Of a stretch of DNA of 64,000 nucleotides, positions 22,763-33,883 are shown piece after piece. Every line of letters starts with the position of its first letter. Position 1 is the first letter of the stretch. Position numbers and translations under genes: made by a program. The notes under the pieces were generated by a model that was not told the DNA's origin, did not search any database, and saw only the letters and a list, made by a program, of their open reading frames with translations. The stretch covers positions 98,977,437 to 99,041,436 of the forward strand of contig NC_068937.1 in the NCBI RefSeq assembly GCF_016801865.2, given 5' to 3'. This DNA comes from Culex pipiens pallens (Eukaryota; Arthropoda; Insecta; Diptera; Culicidae).

Positions 22763-23209
22763 CAGTAACTAATGGTCCGATTTTCAATGTTAAAACATGA
22801 AACATTCGTGAAATTTTCCAATCTTTTCAAAAACCATATTTTGAAATCTTTTGAATCAAGACTAACAATTCAAAAGGGCCAAAATTCAATATAACGCCCT
22901 TTTAAAATGTTAGTCTTGAATAAAAAAAATCAAAATATTGTTTTCGAAAGATCGGAAAATTTCACGAATGTTTCATATTTCAACATTGAAAATCGGACCA
23001 TTAGTTACTGAGATATCAACATTAGAAAATGGCGGATTGTTTGGGTGAGACTTAGAAAACTTCAAATTTCCTGTTTCTTTTTTTAAACTGCTGTATCTCA
23101 GCAACCAGGGGTCCAAACTTCAATGTTTCTTAGACAATTTCATAGCAAATTTTCTGAACTTTAAAAAAAATATTTTTAAGAAGTGGTCACTCATGGTAAC
23201 TATTTTTAA

Positions 23210-25047
23210 TTCAATTCAATTCAATTAGTGTTTATTAGTAAATAATCAATTTACAATTTTGTGTTTCTTATAACCTAATAGAGTTTTGGAGTTCCTTTCA
23301 ACTATGGTTTACACTATAATTCATTTAGATGTAATTGGATATTCTAACAATGGATTTGGCAAGAGAAGGAAAAATTAAAAAAAAAACCTTCGAGATTTGC
23401 TAAGGAAAAGGATAGAAATAGAAAAAGCTTAAAACTAAATCACAGTTTGTGTTGTCTGTTGACGTCGAAAAACTTCGCTGCACAATACAGCTTATCCGTT
23501 GTAGATGTACTTCATCATCAGCTCACTGAGAGCTTGGAATTGTTCTGCCTTGTTTCGGCAGGCACGAAAGCGCGTGAGCATCTCTCCAGCAAGGGCAAAA
23601 AACTCAGGAAGCGTGAAGAGATCATCACCGGTAACATCAGCTTGTCCCGGGGGAGTACCGCTCCCAGAAGCGGCTACTCTAGCGTACGAACCTCCCCAAC
23701 CGGGAGGGAACGCTGGTTTGGTTGATAGAACCGCTCCGCCGCCAGCTGCTGCAGCGTTCGAGCTCGAAGTCTTCGGAAGTTGGCGGGACGCTGGCGCTTT
23801 CTTCTTCTTGTCCTGCTCCTCGAGGTATTTTTTCCGCGCGGCACAGCCACGGAAATTCGCCGTGTGGTTTCCACCACAGTTCGCGCACTTGACGCGCGCT
23901 TTGTGCTGCTGGGCGTTTTCGTCCAGCTGGTCTTTCCGCGGAAGATTGCACCTTTCGGTGAAGTGGGTCTCACCGCACTTTACGCACCGGGGCGGAAGAT
24001 TGCAATTTCTTGAACCGTGTCCGAACTTTTGACAGCGGTGGCATTGGGCTGCGTCGGCGGGATTCTTCATGTAGAATCGCCACGTCACAAAGAAGCCGTC
24101 CAGTGCTTTGATCCGCCGTAGGTCCTGGATTTTGACGGACCCGCGATCGAAGTACAGGAGGTACAAGGTGTATGTACCTGTCACCGTAGTCGATTTTGAG
24201 AGCACCTTTATCTCTCGAGGCTTTACCTTGACGCCCGTCAGGTGTTCTTCCAGGTCGGAGGTCGGGCGGTCCGGATATCCCTGAAGGACGATCTTCACTG
24301 GGACCTTCTCCGCAGGGTTAAATGTGAAGAATTTGAAGTTTCGCAACTTCAACTTCTTCACCACCAAGTCGAAATGCAGCTTCTTGTGGGTAATCACTTG
24401 CACAGAAGTTTTGCTAATTTTGAGACAATATTGGAGTCCCTCAAGCAACTCGTCAACATCGTCAGCCAACGTATCCAAAACAAAAATTGGAGGTGGTCGT
24501 CGTTCCTTCGGAGAGTTTCCGTTTTTCTGCTTTCCTTGCTTGCGCGCAAGTTCATCATCGTCATCGTCGTCGCCAGCACTGCTGCTGTCACTGTCGGTGT
24601 TGTTTTCATCTCCACTCAGCATCTCAAATTCGTTGCTGGTGGGAACGTTGGAAGTGGTTGTTGTCGTAGTGCTGGTGGACTGCTGCTGCTGCTGCTGCTG
24701 GCCGGAAGTGCTTCCGGATGCCCGGGTTGATTGTCTCGTCCGTACTGGGGACTCACGTGGACGGTATGACACGTGTAAAAATGAAGGATCGGTGACGTCA
24801 CCGGGCACGCTCCCGTGCGCGATGGCGGTCGATGCGGCGTTGTTGTGTTTACCTTTCTGCACTCTGCCGGTAGATGAGCTTCGCGGGTTTTTCGAGGCCG
24901 CACTCGAACTGCCACGGCCACGGCCGGCCCTTGGCATGCTGGAGCAGCAAACTCGCGGGTAATCACGGTAAATTACGGCGAAAAAATCGAAAAGTTTGAA
25001 GAGCTCCGAACACTTGACTGTTGCTGGCTGGTGTTGCCAGTCCCGAT
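23210..25047 (-). mobile_element. Gag-only non-LTR retroelement, copy 2, with 14-bp TSD
   Basis: GTAACTATTTTTAA at 23196-23209 and again at 25048-25061 marks a precise insertion into one arm of the palindromic element. Minus-strand order: short 5' leader (about 110 bp), complete ORF1, 3' UTR with AAGGAACTCCAAAACTCT (complement near 23278-23295), AATAAA (complement 23231-23236), and a TTGAA-repeat tail. 1838 bp in total, with no room for and no trace of an ORF2. The TSD runs up to the 5' end, so this copy is not a 5'-truncated version of a longer element. Confidence 0.9.
23492..24937 (-). CDS. jockey-type ORF1 (Gag) of retroelement copy 2, intact
   Basis: 481-residue Gag-like RNA-binding protein. 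The start is the ATG at 24937 (MPRAGRGRG), which aligns with the starts of the other two copies. Residues 1-145 are low-complexity: Ser- and Arg-rich, Q7 at about 80, T6 at about 91, and an acidic D-run at about 123-128. Residues 150-295 look like the pre-C2HC region of jockey-clade ORF1 proteins. Knuckles are at 299-312 (CX2CX4HX4C), 318-330 (CX2CX3HX4C) and 351-365 (CX2CX3HX6C). A Lys-rich linker follows, then a C-terminal helical block (LFTLPEFFALAGEML and CRNKAEQFQALSELM) of the kind that ends mosquito jockey/I-type ORF1. The protein has no enzymatic domain. The frame stays open upstream of the ATG within the leader, with DYPRVC shared by all copies. It probably binds its own RNA and needs a partner reverse transcriptase. 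Confidence 0.92.
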   Translation of the reverse strand: MPRAGRGRGSSSAASKNPRSSSTGRVQKGKHNNAASTAIAHGSVPGDVTDPSFLHVSYRPRESPVRTRQSTRASGSTSGQQQQQQQSTSTTTTTTSNVPTSNEFEMLSGDENNTDSDSSSAGDDDDDDELARKQGKQKNGNSPKERRPPPIFVLDTLADDVDELLEGLQYCLKISKTSVQVITHKKLHFDLVVKKLKLRNFKFFTFNPAEKVPVKIVLQGYPDRPTSDLEEHLTGVKVKPREIKVLSKSTTVTGTYTLYLLYFDRGSVKIQDLRRIKALDGFFVTWRFYMKNPADAAQCHRCQKFGHGSRNCNLPPRCVKCGETHFTERCNLPRKDQLDENAQQHKARVKCANCGGNHTANFRGCAARKKYLEEQDKKKKAPASRQLPKTSSSNAAAAGGGAVLSTKPAFPPGWGGSYARVAASGSGTPPGQADVTGDDLFTLPEFFALAGEMLTRFRACRNKAEQFQALSELMMKYIYNG

Positions 25048-25110
25048 GTAACTATTTTTAAAAATCGAAAAACTGCAAATATTTCGGTAAAATCAAACTT
25101 TCGGTGGCTA

Positions 25111-25293
25111 CACGGAGATAAAAGAGTTCCCAAAATCGTTAACAAGCGTTCATGAAAATGGGAACCTCGAACAAAGTGTTCAAATCCCATGTTACGATTT
25201 TGAAAAACGTACCATGAAATTTTAACGCTTTGTTCGTGGTTCCCATTTTCATGAACGCTTGTTCACGATTTTACGAACTCTTTTTTCTCCGTG
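25111..25293. mobile_element. 183-bp TA-flanked MITE (CACGGAGA ends)
   Basis: Long inverted arms: CACGGAGATAAAAGAGTTCC and GTTCATGAAAATGGGAACC against their near-complements ending TCTCCGTG. TA on both sides (25109-25110 and 25294-25295). The other arm of the host palindrome (about 21880-21900) shows the empty GGCTATATCTAGAAAACG-type site. Confidence 0.9.
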
Positions 25294-25997
25294 TATATCT
25301 AGAAAACGGAGCCCTTTATCAATAAATCTGTTAGTACTTTTCGATTGCAACTTTAATTTTACATAAAAAATTTCGGTTAAGTTTTTTTTGGTATAAAATT
25401 TAATTTTTTTTTCCAAAAATCACTATTTAAAAAAATGCATAACTCGGCGGTAGATTTTTTGACCATACTTCTCTATAGCTCAAAAGTTGCAAGGTTTTGT
25501 CCCCTAAAACACATCAAAAAATCTCTAAAATTAAAAAAATATTTATGTTGGGAAATTGAGTTTTTGTGAAAAAAAAAGTTAATAAAAAATCGGCAAATTT
25601 CTTTTTCCGTGTACCTATTATTTTCTCAATAGTCCTCAACAATACCTACAACTTTGTCGAAGACACCAAATTGATCAGAAAATTCACTCAAAAGTTACAG
25701 TTGTTTGAATATTTACGTACCATTTTTGTATGGATAGCAGCCAAAATTGTATGGAGACTTGTATGGATGAACCAATGACACAAAATAGCTTATTTGGTAA
25801 TAGCAAAAAGTTTGAGCAAAATCAAAAAATACAAATAAAATCCATTTCCGGTTTTGGTAGAGAATTGCTCAAATGTATTATTTATAGTCCAGATAAATTT
25901 CTGCGCAGACTCAACTCGCTTATCCTACATAGGTATTGCATGCATTTTTTTTGGATTGTATGCAATAGCGACGAACCGCCCTGATTCTCCATACGAA

Positions 25998-26227
25998 AAA
26001 AAAAACGAAGTTGACTTTATAGCTGTCGGCCACCATTGCTAGTACCAACCACTAGTGTCTTCCTTTTTAACTACAAGGACTTCGCCGCCCTGGGCTCCTA
26101 AGTGTTTGAGTACGGCACGGAGCGACGGCGCCGGATACCCATATTTACACAAAGAATTTTAGAGCGCCCGCCGCGGGATTCGAACCAGCAACCTCTGGAT
26201 TGTGAATCCAGTGCGCGGTCCGATTGA
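25998..26227 (-). mobile_element. 230-bp tRNA-derived SINE
   Basis: Flanked by TCCATACGAA at 25988-25997 and 26228-26237. On the minus strand it begins TCAATCGGACCGCGC (A-box region), has TTCACAA in an anticodon-like stem (CTGGA/TCCAG) and GGTTCGAATCCC (B box). A 3' body follows with GGCGCCGTCGCTCCGTGCC and an A/T-rich end. The 5' acceptor half is incomplete, so I do not call a functional tRNA gene. Confidence 0.88.
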
Positions 26228-26239
26228 TCCATACGAACT

Positions 26240-28333
26240 TTGGAGTAAAACCGTTCGGCCCTGCCGAAATATTTTTGAAAAATTCAAGTTGCACGTATTT
26301 ATGGGTACCCAAAAGTAATTTTTGTAAATTTTTGTTGGTCAGTGTTCGCTTTGTGTAATTCATGAATGTTTTAATTTAATTTTATATTATGTATTGATAT
26401 TACACACATATATCGAAAAATCGGGTATAAAAACAAAATTTCATTTTACTTGCTTCTGGGACTGAAAAGCCGAGAACTAAATTTGAGAATTGATGCACCA
26501 GTCGATTGCCTTCTTCTGCTGGATTTTTTTTTAAAATTTGCAAAATTCATTCAGTGCAATTCTCATCTTACCACTAGTCCCGTTTCAGTGCTTCGAAGAA
26601 AAAGTTTCTGTAGCGCGGGATTTTCAGAAACTGACACCAGACCTCACTCCAGACGTGAGATTACCTCCTTTTTGCGAACGGCGACCGCGGTGACCACCTC
26701 CAAGAGAGGATGAGCAACTTTTCCACCCCGTTTCACCTTCTTCATTACCCTACTAAACCCCCGCCCCTCTCACTCTCTTTTCCAATGAGTACTTTATAGA
26801 CACACACGCACGCACACAAATACTCACATTACACACTTTCCCGATAATGATTCTGCGATGGGACGAGCGCGAACTTTCATGCGTGTGTGTGTGTGTGACG
26901 GTCCTTTTCACCCCACACACGTGGATCGCGTGCGCTCGGAAAACAGGACACCGCAGAAAAGCTCACGCACGGCGCCGCCGTCGTCGGATATTAAAACGAA
27001 AGTGTCATAAAAGGCGACCGTAATATAAAACAGCGATTTTAAAAGTTTGATATTATATTACTTGCGCGCCTTTCAGCCTTTCAGCGTCCTGCCCAGGAGA
27101 TAGAAACAATACACGCAGCGTCGGCTTTTCACTTGGAAGTTGGAGGTGTCATCTCAAAGGAGGCGAAACGCGCTTTGGACAAGTGTGTAAGTATTGTGAG
27201 AGGGAGTGAATTTGGAACATATTTGGCAACATAAAACAATTTCCTAAAATTGCTTATTGTTGAAAGAGTTGAAGCTAACCATAAAATTTTACTTATCAAG
27301 AACTGTAATGAAAATCCAATACACAAAAAATAACTTCAGTAACTTAACCAATCATTTCATAATGCCCTTTATTTCACTGATTTCAAGGAATCAATGACAT
27401 TTTTTTTATAAGAACCAAACTTCTTCCATTCCACGGTACACGTGTGCGAGGTGGCGAACCTACCGGGGGGGGAGGACCCGTGGTCACACGAGAAAGGAAG
27501 TAAACGGGCCGGGCCCAAGAGAAGGGGTTATTTCTATTGCCAGGACTTATCATCGCGCTGTCATCGCGTTTCATTTTGTAGTCACCGGGAATGAACACCC
27601 GGGCGCATAAATTTTAAATAGTCTTGCCTCCCACCACCACCCTTCTTTGATAGAGGTAGGAGGGGGTGAAAGTAAGTAACCTTACACGGTGTTAAAGGAA
27701 AGGCTTTTGGAAAGGCCACCGTGGCTGATGCTGTCCGGGGAGATTTTATATCACACGTGGACTTTTTATCGCAGAGTGTTCAAATTTAAATGGGAAGTTT
27801 TTATTCGCACTTCAACAGAAACGGTTGACATTTGATCCTGTCAAGAAAAATTTAAAATAAATGTTCAATTTTGTTAAAAAAAATTTTGTCAAGCAGTTTG
27901 TCCCACATCGCATCACTATCAACGAGATCCCTTTCTTAACAGCTATAAGCTTCTGATGAGGGACCACACTATAGCTTCCCTTAGTTAAAAGCTTTCGTCT
28001 AAAATTCAAAATTAATATTCTCATCCAAATGCTTCAAACGTGCGGTTGTTCTCGGCATCCAATTTTTCGCTTTCTCATCACAGCTTTTCCGTTACACCCG
28101 TTTAAGCGAACATGTGGGAAGGGACTCACTTTTTTGCCAAAAACCTCCCAAAATAGTTATAAGAATATAATCTACCACCCCCGCATGGAAGAGGCTCTCC
28201 GAAGAGGAAAATCACCCCAACTTAAAAATGATGTGGATTCGACGATTGAACTAGTCTGTTCTTCTCTGTTTCATCACCCCACTCTGGTGTTTTCAAATGA
28301 TGGCAGTTAAAAAGATTAAAATTTGTTAAATTC
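26240..28333. other. unassigned sequence
   Basis: Contains short GT/CA runs (about 26800-26830 and 26882-26898) and GC-rich patches at 26680-26960 and 27420-27560. A small inverted stretch around 27870-27990 surrounds AGGGACCACACTATAGC. No gene recognised. Frames are under 95 codons. Confidence 0.4.
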
Positions 28334-28878
28334 AACAATTTATCATTTTATCAATTTATCAATTTATCAATTTATCAATTTATCAATTTATCAATTTATC
28401 AATTTATCAATTTATCAATTTATCAATTTATCAATTTATCAATTTATCAATTTATCAATTTATCAATTTATCAATTTATCAATTTATCAATTTATCAATT
28501 TATCAATTTATCAATTTATCAATTTATCAATTTATCAATTTATCAATTTATCAATTTATCAATTTATCAATTTATCAATTTATCAATTTATCAATTTATC
28601 AATTTATCAATTTATCAATTTATCAATTTATCAATTTATCAATTTATCAATTTATCAATTTATCAATTTATCAATTTATCAATTTATCAATTTATCAATT
28701 TATCAATTTATCAATTTATCAATTTATCAATTTATCAATTTATCAATTTATCAATTTATCAATTTATCAATTTATCAATTTATCAATTTATCAATTTATC
28801 AATTTATCAATTTATCAATTTATCTATTTATCAATTTATCAATTTATCAATTTATCAATTTATCAATTTATCAATTCA
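28334..28878. repeat. (TTTATCAA)n 8-bp satellite, plus orientation
   Basis: About 68 nearly perfect units. One internal variant (TATCTATTTATC near 28820). The left edge CAATTTATCATTTTATCAA and the right edge TTTATCAATTCATTAATTT are degenerate units. The same unit appears in reverse orientation at 54602-55750 with matching edges. The long INLSIYQF-repeat frame is a by-product of a stop-free 8-mer. Confidence 0.97.
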
Positions 28879-29722
28879 TTAATTTTTCAAATTTAAATAA
28901 TCCACTCTCTAACTTAACATAGCAACTTTTAATAATACCTGCAAAAAAAAATGTCGCTGAAACATTTTCAACTGTGTTTCCAAATAGAAACCGTGCGTGT
29001 GCTGGATTCATTATTAAAATTTTATAATTTTCAGGGATGAAAATCTTTTTCAATCTACAGACACACGTTATTGTGAATGTAGCTTCCCCGAAGCTGCTGG
29101 TTTCGGTGCGTTTAAAACAAGTGGACCCTTCTTCTTCATCATCTCCTTGCTCTTCTTGTGTGGTTACTTTTTCCCAAACTATGGAATCCTTTTCGCTACT
29201 TCTCACACTACCCACATCGGGGAAAAAACGGAACTGGAAAATTATGCTTCGCCGGTCGTTGTTTTTTCCACCCACAACGTAAATTAAAACGGGGCTCCAC
29301 CCCTCCCCCCTCCCTCGCTCAAAATATGAAGTGAAGGGTTAGTTTCGGGGAGGGAGATTGGTAAAATGTAAATATTCCTAGATAAATTTCTATGCTGATT
29401 CAATGAAATTTGAGGCTCGCTCGCAACTTCTTTGAACCCATCAGCAGCCCCCGTTTGAGGTCGATGCGTGCCGATGAGTTTGGGTTTGACCGGGACGTCC
29501 CAAGTGAAAGTTGGGCGGGAAGTGTTTCAACGAGATTGGCGGCGAAAATTGTTCCAGTGCGAGGGGGGGGGGGGATTTCGTGTGCTTTTGATGATAATAA
29601 TAATGATTAGATTTGGTTCGGAGCTGGGAAAACTATACAAGCACCGAAATTGTTGCTGATTTGCAGGAAAATTGGAATGCAGGACTCGAAAGGAAGCATT
29701 GGGAGCCCTTTTGGTTCAGATG
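28879..29722. other. unassigned sequence
   Basis: No coding signal. A G10 run lies at about 29564-29573, and there are several CT-rich stretches. Short frames only. Confidence 0.4.
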
Positions 29723-29724
29723 TA

Positions 29725-30619
29725 CACAGCAAAAAATCCGATTGTAAAATTGCAAGTGAAAGCATGCACATCACCTTCGTCAAAAAAGACACTATATATT
29801 ACACGCTGCATGTACAATTTTTGTAAACACAAAAAAAAAGTTGCAAACGACGGGACTCTAACCCATCACCTACAGTAAGAACTGGCGCCTTAGCCCGCTC
29901 GGCCATCACGTATATGTGAGCTTGACATTTCGGTCAAGTAGGTTTCCCATACTGATGGGCTACATATTTCAGGGTGTAATATTACACAGAATTTCATAAA
30001 ATAATGCAAAATTTATTTTACACCCAAGCCTTTTACACGCAGCTGGATTACTACACTTAAAAAAAAATCTGTGTAAAATCGCATGCAAAAGCATGCACAT
30101 CACCTTTGTGAGCAAAAGCATGTAATATTGTATGAGAAAACGTGTACACAAAAAGCATTTACCGAAGAAAAAAAAATCAGGTCTGCTCACCCCCAATAAT
30201 AACAACAATCTGACGAGAGTCATATTCAGATTACCAAGTCCGCGCCCCAACCCACTCAGCTATCTCTCTCATCTCATGTTCGGATCAAAGCCAATGTAAC
30301 AGTAGGTTTTCTGTACGTCCTATACTGTGTTAACTGCATACGATGTATGGGGAACTTACAGTTACATCGGTGAAGATCCAATTAAATACAAAGTGGCGAG
30401 ATAGCCGAGAGGGTTGGGGCGCGGATTTGGTAATCTGAATATGACTCTCGCCAGATTGATGTTATTTTTGGAGTGAGCATACCTGCTTTTTTTCGGTACA
30501 TGCTTTTTGTGTACACGTTTTCTCATAAAATATTACATGCTTTTGCTCACAAAGGTGAAGGCATGCTTTTGCATGCGATTTTACCATCGGATTTTTTGCT
30601 GTGTACTTTATTTGCTGTG
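29725..30619. mobile_element. CACAG-family MITE, copy 3, split by a foldback
   Basis: Ends CACAGCAAA and TTTGCTGTG with TA on both sides (29723-29724 and 30620-30621). Removing the inner insertion leaves about 343 bp. The tRNA-like part is degenerate: about 25 bp after the A-box region is missing compared with the 368-bp copies. Confidence 0.85.
30054..30603. mobile_element. 550-bp foldback with two inverted tRNA-like modules
   Basis: Inserted at a TA (30052-30053 and 30604-30605) within the MITE. The termini CACTTAAAAAAAAATCTGTG and CACAGCAAAAAATCCGATGG (inverted) are followed by TAAAATCGCATGCAAAAGCA in both arms. Each arm holds a tRNA-like stretch. The right arm on the plus strand (30393-30465) reads GATAGCCGAGAGGGTTGGGG, then CGCGGATTTGGTAATC; the left arm carries the complement (about 30205-30275). 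Neither forms a complete tRNA. Confidence 0.85.
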
Positions 30620-30621
30620 TA

Positions 30622-31098
30622 GTTTGACGGGAGAAATTATAAATTAGCTTTTGCCTAGTTAAAATAATATCGTTGAACCAGTTTTAAAAGTGATAAAATG
30701 TTGAAGCTGCAATTTGTTGAATTTTTTTATCAAAAATCTTACCCGCCTGCGATGAATACTAAACAGGTTTTCGTGAAATTTGTTGAGGGCTTACGCATAA
30801 ACCACGTGACCTTTTGTTGGGGGGGGGGGGGGGAGAGGTTTATCTGCCAAAGCCACGCTTCAAACAAAAAATAAATAAATTTCTATGGAGCCACGCAGGG
30901 TGGGGGGGAGGCGGGGTTGATGGTTATAAAATTTCAAATTCGTTGGCAATTGGTTTACACCATTAGTTGCAACTTCGAAACATACTTCGAAGGATGTTTT
31001 TTTGAATTCTGTTTAAAAAAAAATCACATCAATCCCATAGTTTGGTATTCGTGAAACCAATGAAAATAGTCCAGAGATAATTAAAGAGCGAAATTTGG
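30622..31098. other. unassigned, includes a G14 run
   Basis: Holds a G run at about 30821-30834 and GGGGGG patches at about 30901-30915, close to CACGTGAC and CCACGC motifs. These may be remains of a small MITE. No coding signal. Confidence 0.4.
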
Positions 31099-31100
31099 TA

Positions 31101-31334
31101 CACAGTAAAAAATTGTGTAATTCGGAAGGAGTTATTCAGGAAGGTTGAAATTTTCCTCTTTTATTATGTTTGTAATTTTACCTCAATTAAGACTGAAAAA
31201 GTTACATAACACCACAAAAAGGGTAAAATTACACATTTTCAGAGTTAAAATTACACATTTCTTCTGACATAAAAGATGTACCCCTTCCCAGATATAATAA
31301 TGGTAATATTACCATTATTATTATTTTAACTTTG
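31101..31334. mobile_element. CACAGTAAAA-end MITE, copy 1
   Basis: Begins CACAGTAAAAAATTGTGTAA after TA and ends near CTTTG before TA. It shares GATGTACCCCTTCCCAGAT and TAATTTTACCTCAATT with the copy at 41822-42041. Non-coding. Confidence 0.75.
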
Positions 31335-32091
31335 TATCATATCTGTGTTTGGTATAATTCTGATAAAAATAAAAAGGAATGTTCAATTTGTTAGAAGTTT
31401 TTTTTGTGCAATTATCTCTTCTTTTATTAAAAATTTAACATAAAAAAGGGAAAGTCCATCAAAAGATGTACTCTTAAAATGTTGAATAATTAAGCTTCAA
31501 ATTCATTTTCCTCTTGTTTCATATAAAATTCGATATGAAGAAAGGAAAACCTCTTTATAGATTTATTTTAACAGAATTGAGAAATTCAGATTTTAATTCA
31601 ACGTTAAACGTCAAAATTAAAAATTCAACTTACAGAAAAAAAGAACTTATTAAAAATATACATTAAGCTGATCTTAAATGTTTCACAATTGCGTTTTTAA
31701 AATGAATTTTCCCTTCATTTATTAAAAGTAACTTGTAAAATAAATAAGCTCCTAGTAATCGTACATTTTATGTATTATTTTTTTCCATTAAGCGATTTTT
31801 CTGAAATTTATCCTTCTCTAGGTTGAATTTAAAATAAAAATTGGGAACATTGCGTAAACAACGCAATTGCAAAATATTATAACAGAAGAAAAAATGAAAA
31901 GCTACAATGAGACATATTTTCAGAGTACCGTAAACTAAGGCGAATTCTTATTTTAAAAGCAATTTAAAGTTTCAAATTAGGAACTCGATGCACTAACTTA
32001 GTTAGTCTGTATCTATTCTCATTGAAATCAGTCACAAATTTCAAAATATAGTGCAAGAGCCTGACTAAAACAGCTGTCCGAATTCACCTGA
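31335..32091. other. AT-rich sequence
   Basis: No gene. The stretch near 31927 (TACCGTAAACTAAGGC) resembles the outer end of the element at 46091, suggesting a fragment of that family. Confidence 0.4.
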
Positions 32092-32261
32092 CACAGAAAA
32101 AAAAGATGGTAATATTCATCAGGAAATGGTGACAAATTTTGTGTCAAAAAAATTCATCAGGTTTACATTTTCACATATTTTTTATGTAATGTTACTCAAA
32201 AACGAGATGATATTCAACCAACCAAAATTTCAACCTTCCAAAATTTAACTTTTTTTCTGTG
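32092..32261. mobile_element. CACAGAAAAAA-end MITE, copy 1
   Basis: Ends CACAGAAAAAAAAGATGG and TTTTTTTCTGTG. The body GGTAATATTCATCAGGAAAT is shared with the copy at 40699-40921. No clear TSD. Confidence 0.7.
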
Positions 32262-32721
32262 CGGGTGTACCGATTCACCCAAGATGATGGAAATTTAAAT
32301 GATTTCACATTACTGAGATGAATTTTGAAAGAAAAGAGGAAAAAGAAAACATTCGCTTTCAGAACTGATTAAAAAAAACCTAATTTTTGGTTTATGGTGG
32401 GAAACTAATTCTTATGAACAATCAAAAATTATAGGCTAGTGTGGGAAATTTTGATTTTTGGGTCATATATAATCCGTCATGCCTGAAAGGGTTTAAAAAC
32501 CAAATTACAAGATATTTGAAAAGGGGAAAATGTACATCCATCAACGTAAAATATTTCAATTCGAGGAAAATAACTAACATAGTTGATTTTTCAACAAAAA
32601 TATAATCTATGAAAGTAATACTATCTGTTTTAAGAAAATAAAAACAATCAAAAGGAAATTGGAAAAAGGAAATGCTTTATGGTATACCATTCTTTACAAC
32701 GAGAAATCTACATCAAAAACA

Positions 32722-33630
32722 AACTTAATCCACCTATGTGGTTGGAGCCTTCCTCACTCATTGCCTACAATGGTTGTACACAAATTTCATCTTTTTTTTA
32801 GATCCGGAATAAAAAAGTACATCAATATCACTCAAATGGACATATCTCGAGACAGGGTTGCCAGATCTTCAATGTTTGGGACTCGTTGGAAAGGTCTTTT
32901 GATAATCTAACCAACGATGGGTCGGATAGTGGAGCCGGACATAGTTTACATACATTTAAGTGAGATCCGGCTTCAAAAAAGTACATCAATATCACTTAAG
33001 TGGACATATCTCAAGACAGGGTTGCCAGATCTTCAATGTTTTGGACTCGTTGGAAAGGTCTTTTGATAAATTATCCAGCAATGGATCGGATGATGGATCC
33101 GGACATAGTTTACATACATTTAAGTGAGATCCGGCTTCAAAAAAGTACATCAATATCACTTAAGTGGACATATCTCAAGACAGGGTTGCCAGATCTTCAA
33201 TTTTTTGGACTCGTTGGAAAGGTCTTTTGATAACCTAACCAACGACGGGTCGGATGGTGGACCCGGACATAGTTTACAAACATTTAATTGACATCCGGAT
33301 ATATGTGAAAACACATTTTTATACATAACTTTTGAACTACTTATCGAAGCTTCAATCTGTATAAAAATCGATCTATGGCACCCTAAACCAAGTCAAATGC
33401 AACAGGTTCGAGTCAAATCGGTTCAGCCAGTGCCGAGAAACATGAGCTAGTTTGTTGGTCACACACATACATTCACACACACACATACACACACACATAC
33501 ACACACAGACATTTGTTCAATTTTCGATTCTGAGTCGATATGTATGCATGAAGGTGGGTCTACGACGTTTTTATACAAAGTTCATTTTTAGAGCAGGATT
33601 ATAGCCTTACGTCAGTGAGGAAGGCAAAAT
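32722..33630 (+). mobile_element. CCTTCCTCAC element with 164-bp tandem repeats (copy A2)
   Basis: Same start (AACTTAATCCACCTATGTGG) and end (GTGAGGAAGGCAAAA) as the element at 14539. Three tandem units begin near 32838, 33002 and 33165. A CACATACA-rich stretch occupies 33464-33515. Complete and not interrupted, so it is a good reference copy. Confidence 0.82.
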
Positions 33631-33883
33631 AGATGCTAATAAATATGCCAAACGTCCTTATGAAAAACCCGTTATGTCAAATGTCCATTATTTCAGATGG
33701 GGTACTGCAAAGGTTGCTGTTTTTTGTCCAAGTAATACCAAAATTTAGTAATCTTGTGGTATTTTCCCCTGCTCGGAAATGGGCTTTCGCTTAGGTTTTT
33801 TTTTACTAAATAGTGATTTCAATTATAAAACATCAAGAAATTTTCATTTATGGGCTTCGTAATAAAAAAACGTTACTTTATCC

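Larger units (their letters stand above)
21378..25870. mobile_element. large palindromic element, copy 2, split by three insertions
   Basis: Termini GAGCAATTCGCTAC and GTAGAGAATTGCTC are inverted. The arms meet near 22890-22915 (AACAATTCAAAAGGGCC and GGGCGTTATATTGAAT-type centre). Matching arm landmarks are CCTACAACTTTGTCGAAGAC at 25648 and its complement near 21605. Without the insertions at 22159-22762, 23210-25047 and 25111-25293 it is about 1.83 kb, near the 1.92 kb of the intact copy at 35246-37168. No coding capacity. Confidence 0.85.

Noticed and set aside
23210..25047. Telomeric HeT-A-like array
   Set aside because: The Gag-only elements are single, in both orientations, and inserted with TSDs into other repeats, not head-to-tail at a chromosome end.
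26145..26227. A functional tRNA gene with a CAC-like anticodon loop
   Set aside because: The 5' acceptor strand is missing and the stretch is the head of a SINE with TSDs on both sides.
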